Shown here one piece after another: positions 5,713-6,984 of a stretch of DNA of 6,984 nt. Each line of letters starts with the position of its first letter. Position 1 is the stretch's first letter. A program made the translations under genes and the position numbers. Origin of the DNA: an uncultured Eubacteriales bacterium. Lineage in GTDB: Bacteria; Bacillota; Clostridia; Oscillospirales; QAMX01. The notes beneath the pieces are model-generated. The model ran no database searches. It was not told the origin of the DNA and saw nothing but the letters and a program-made list of their open reading frames with translations. Where the stretch lies: NCBI GenBank assembly GCA_900551265.1, contig URVL01000121.1, positions 1 to 6,984 of the forward strand. The letters are read 5' to 3'.

Positions 5713-6291
5713 TTATGCATGGTAATCCTTCCGTTTTTTTTCAGACACTTTGAAAAACCCTGCTTTCTCGTAAAGGCGGAGAGGGCCGGAAAAATCCCAT
5801 TCGTATCGTTCCTTACGGATGACCGGGAAAGCCTCGACGGCAAGATAGCCTTCGGCTTTGGCGTCGGTTATGGCCCGCTGCAAAAGCGCAGTCGCAACGC
5901 CCTTTCCACGGTATTCAGGAGCAATTTCAAAACACACTACGGCCTTTTCATGCACTTCTGGCGGCGCGTAGAAACTTTCTCCCGTACATGGTTCAACGGG
6001 ATAGTTTGCTTTATCGTTGACATTGCACCACCCAATTGCAATTCCGTCAACAAATGCCAGGTATCCACGCAGGATACCCGCTGCAATTTGCTGTGCGGCG
6101 ATTTCTTTTGATATATGGCCAATATCAGCGCTGTCTGCGTTGTCGAACGCTTCTTTTGCCTGTGCTCTGGTCATTTGATACATCTGACAATAACACCGGT
6201 ACGGGGAGTTGTCGGTAAATGCGCGGTTTTCAAAGAAGTCGAAATAGTCGCCGGAAAGTTCAGGGGTGAGCGGCTTAATGGAAATATTCAT
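5713..6291 (-). CDS. GNAT family N-acetyltransferase
   Basis: 192 aa from the preferred ATG at 6291-6289. The second half carries the acetyl-CoA binding motif VCFEIAPEYRGKGVATALLQ (119-138), with R128-G-K-G131-V-A133 as the pyrophosphate loop, and LYEKAGFFKV (173-182), the usual motif B end. The N-terminal part contains FFENRAFTDN, YRCYCQMYQM (31-40) and GWCNVNDKANY (87-97), a pattern I associate with a group of uncharacterised Firmicute acetyltransferases. The substrate is unknown; small-molecule resistance or modification is possible but not shown. An ATG 4 codons upstream (6303) is in frame but has a poor ribosome binding site. The gene converges on the other acetyltransferase and lies downstream of the NlpC/P60 terminator, so it should have its own promoter in 6292-6343; only a weak candidate (TTGGGA, 16 bases, CATAAA) was seen. 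Confidence 0.87.
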   Translation of the reverse strand: MNISIKPLTPELSGDYFDFFENRAFTDNSPYRCYCQMYQMTRAQAKEAFDNADSADIGHISKEIAAQQIAAGILRGYLAFVDGIAIGWCNVNDKANYPVEPCTGESFYAPPEVHEKAVVCFEIAPEYRGKGVATALLQRAITDAKAEGYLAVEAFPVIRKERYEWDFSGPLRLYEKAGFFKVSEKKRKDYHA

Positions 6292-6295
6292 ATGG

Positions 6296-6301
6296 CACCT
6301 C
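6296..6301 (-). promoter_or_regulatory. Ribosome binding site that sets the second acetyltransferase start
   Basis: Read on the minus strand, GAGGTG places its AGG core 6 bases before the ATG at 6291. The alternative ATG at 6303 would put this motif inside the coding sequence and has no comparable motif upstream. Confidence 0.65.
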
Positions 6302-6343
6302 ATGAAGGAACATTTCTTTTATGGACCTTGAGAATAGGATCCC

Positions 6344-6376
6344 AAAAAGCCCGGCATGGAGTTCCATACCGGGCTT
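6344..6376 (-). terminator. Terminator of the NlpC/P60 gene
   Basis: Read on the minus strand: a GC-rich hairpin whose arms (6376-6363 and 6360-6347) pair over 14 positions with one internal mismatch and a very tight turn, so the innermost pairs probably open. It is followed by a run of T (6348-6344). It lies about 40 bases after the stop of the NlpC/P60 gene and before the second acetyltransferase gene. Confidence 0.8.
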
Positions 6377-6417
6377 CCTAGTAAAACTGGTTATAAAATC
6401 ACTTTGTTCAAACGCAA

Positions 6418-6984
6418 TCAGGCAATTCGTCTTGCACCGACGTATCTTGCCGTATAATAATCTGTGGAAAGCGCCGTCACGCGGACGACATCTCCTGGAG
6501 ATGTTGCGTGAATAAAGTATCCGTCCCCCACATAGATTCCAACATGTCCGATCGCCAGGGAACCACGGGAGAAAAATACCAGGTCACCAAGCTGCAGCTC
6601 GTCATAAGGAACGAAAACGCCGTTTTCGTACTGATCCGACGAGGTGCGGTTCAGAGAATATCCGAACTGAGAGTAGACATACTGGGTAAATCCGGAGCAG
6701 TCAAAACCCTCTTCAGGACTTTCGCCGCCGTAGACATAGGCATAACCCAAATAGTTGTATGCATACTCAACAATTTGCGAACCGATGGTGGAAGCAGCGA
6801 GTACATCGTCGTTTGTATAGGAAACCGTGGTGGTCCCGTCTTCCTGCACGGTCATATAGGTAAATACCAAGCCGTCCACGCTCAGATAATCCGGATGGAC
6901 ATAGCCGATCAGATCGACAAACTTAATTTTATACCAACCGCTTTCAATTGCCAGTATGGTCACCATGGTGCCGTCCATCAGGCG
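6418..6984 (-). CDS. SH3 domain and NlpC/P60 cell-wall hydrolase, C-terminal part
   Basis: Partial: the frame is open to the right edge and the true start lies outside; the ATG at 6978 is internal. The first 35 or so visible residues (MVTILAIESGWYKIKFVDLIGYVHPDYL, read in parts) are the end of a bacterial SH3 domain, which usually binds peptidoglycan. After a linker comes an NlpC/P60 domain with the catalytic set Cys in FDCSGF, His in IGHVGIYVG and His in YFIHA (residues 94, 145 and 157 counted from 6978). YVYGGESPEEGFDCSG and LQLGDLVFF are standard flanking motifs. Such enzymes cut gamma-D-glutamyl-diamino acid or related bonds in peptidoglycan stem peptides outside the membrane. A signal peptide would be in the missing N-terminus. 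All catalytic residues are present. Role could be cell separation, wall turnover or spore-related lysis. Confidence 0.93.
   Translation of the reverse strand, partial: RLMDGTMVTILAIESGWYKIKFVDLIGYVHPDYLSVDGLVFTYMTVQEDGTTTVSYTNDDVLAASTIGSQIVEYAYNYLGYAYVYGGESPEEGFDCSGFTQYVYSQFGYSLNRTSSDQYENGVFVPYDELQLGDLVFFSRGSLAIGHVGIYVGDGYFIHATSPGDVVRVTALSTDYYTARYVGARRIA

Overview
The window looks like chromosomal DNA from a moderately G+C-rich Gram-positive anaerobe, probably a gut-type member of the Clostridia. That placement is inferred from purine-rich ribosome binding sites (AGGAG or AGGAGG), sigma-A type promoters with extended -10 boxes, the short (358 aa) form of mannonate dehydratase, and a secreted-type SH3 plus NlpC/P60 hydrolase. 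There is no rRNA, tRNA, CRISPR array, insertion sequence or phage gene.

Layout. Positions 1-730 (minus) hold the N-terminal 243 codons of a flavoprotein of the uncharacterised COG2509-like dehydrogenase family. A 313-base divergent intergenic region (731-1043) carries a well-formed promoter for each direction; a 9-bp inverted repeat brackets the -10 of the leftward one. On the plus strand there follows an apparent four-gene operon (1044-5007): a mannitol dehydrogenase/fructuronate reductase family oxidoreductase, a small nucleotidyltransferase, a VOC (glyoxalase/PhnB-like) protein, and D-mannonate dehydratase (uxuA). A 13-bp terminator hairpin closes it at 5012-5050. The first and last genes make metabolic sense together: hexuronate-derived fructuronate is reduced to mannonate, which is dehydrated to 2-keto-3-deoxygluconate. 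The two middle genes are more AT-rich in the parts counted and have no obvious role in that pathway, so they look like insertions into a uronate operon.

Beyond the operon is a strikingly AT-rich RimJ/RimL-type GNAT acetyltransferase (5072-5614, plus) with its own strong terminator (5621-5659). It faces a second, unrelated-looking GNAT acetyltransferase (5713-6291, minus). The right end (6418-6984, minus) is the C-terminal part of a cell-wall NlpC/P60 peptidase with a terminator at 6344-6376.

Most of the window is ordinary metabolism and housekeeping. I see no convincing new multi-gene system. The points worth a second look are the interruption of the uronate operon, a 20-codon mini-ORF that exactly bridges two operon genes, the operator-like repeat, the one-residue shift in the dehydrogenase catalytic motif, and a possible decayed reading frame just upstream of uxuA.
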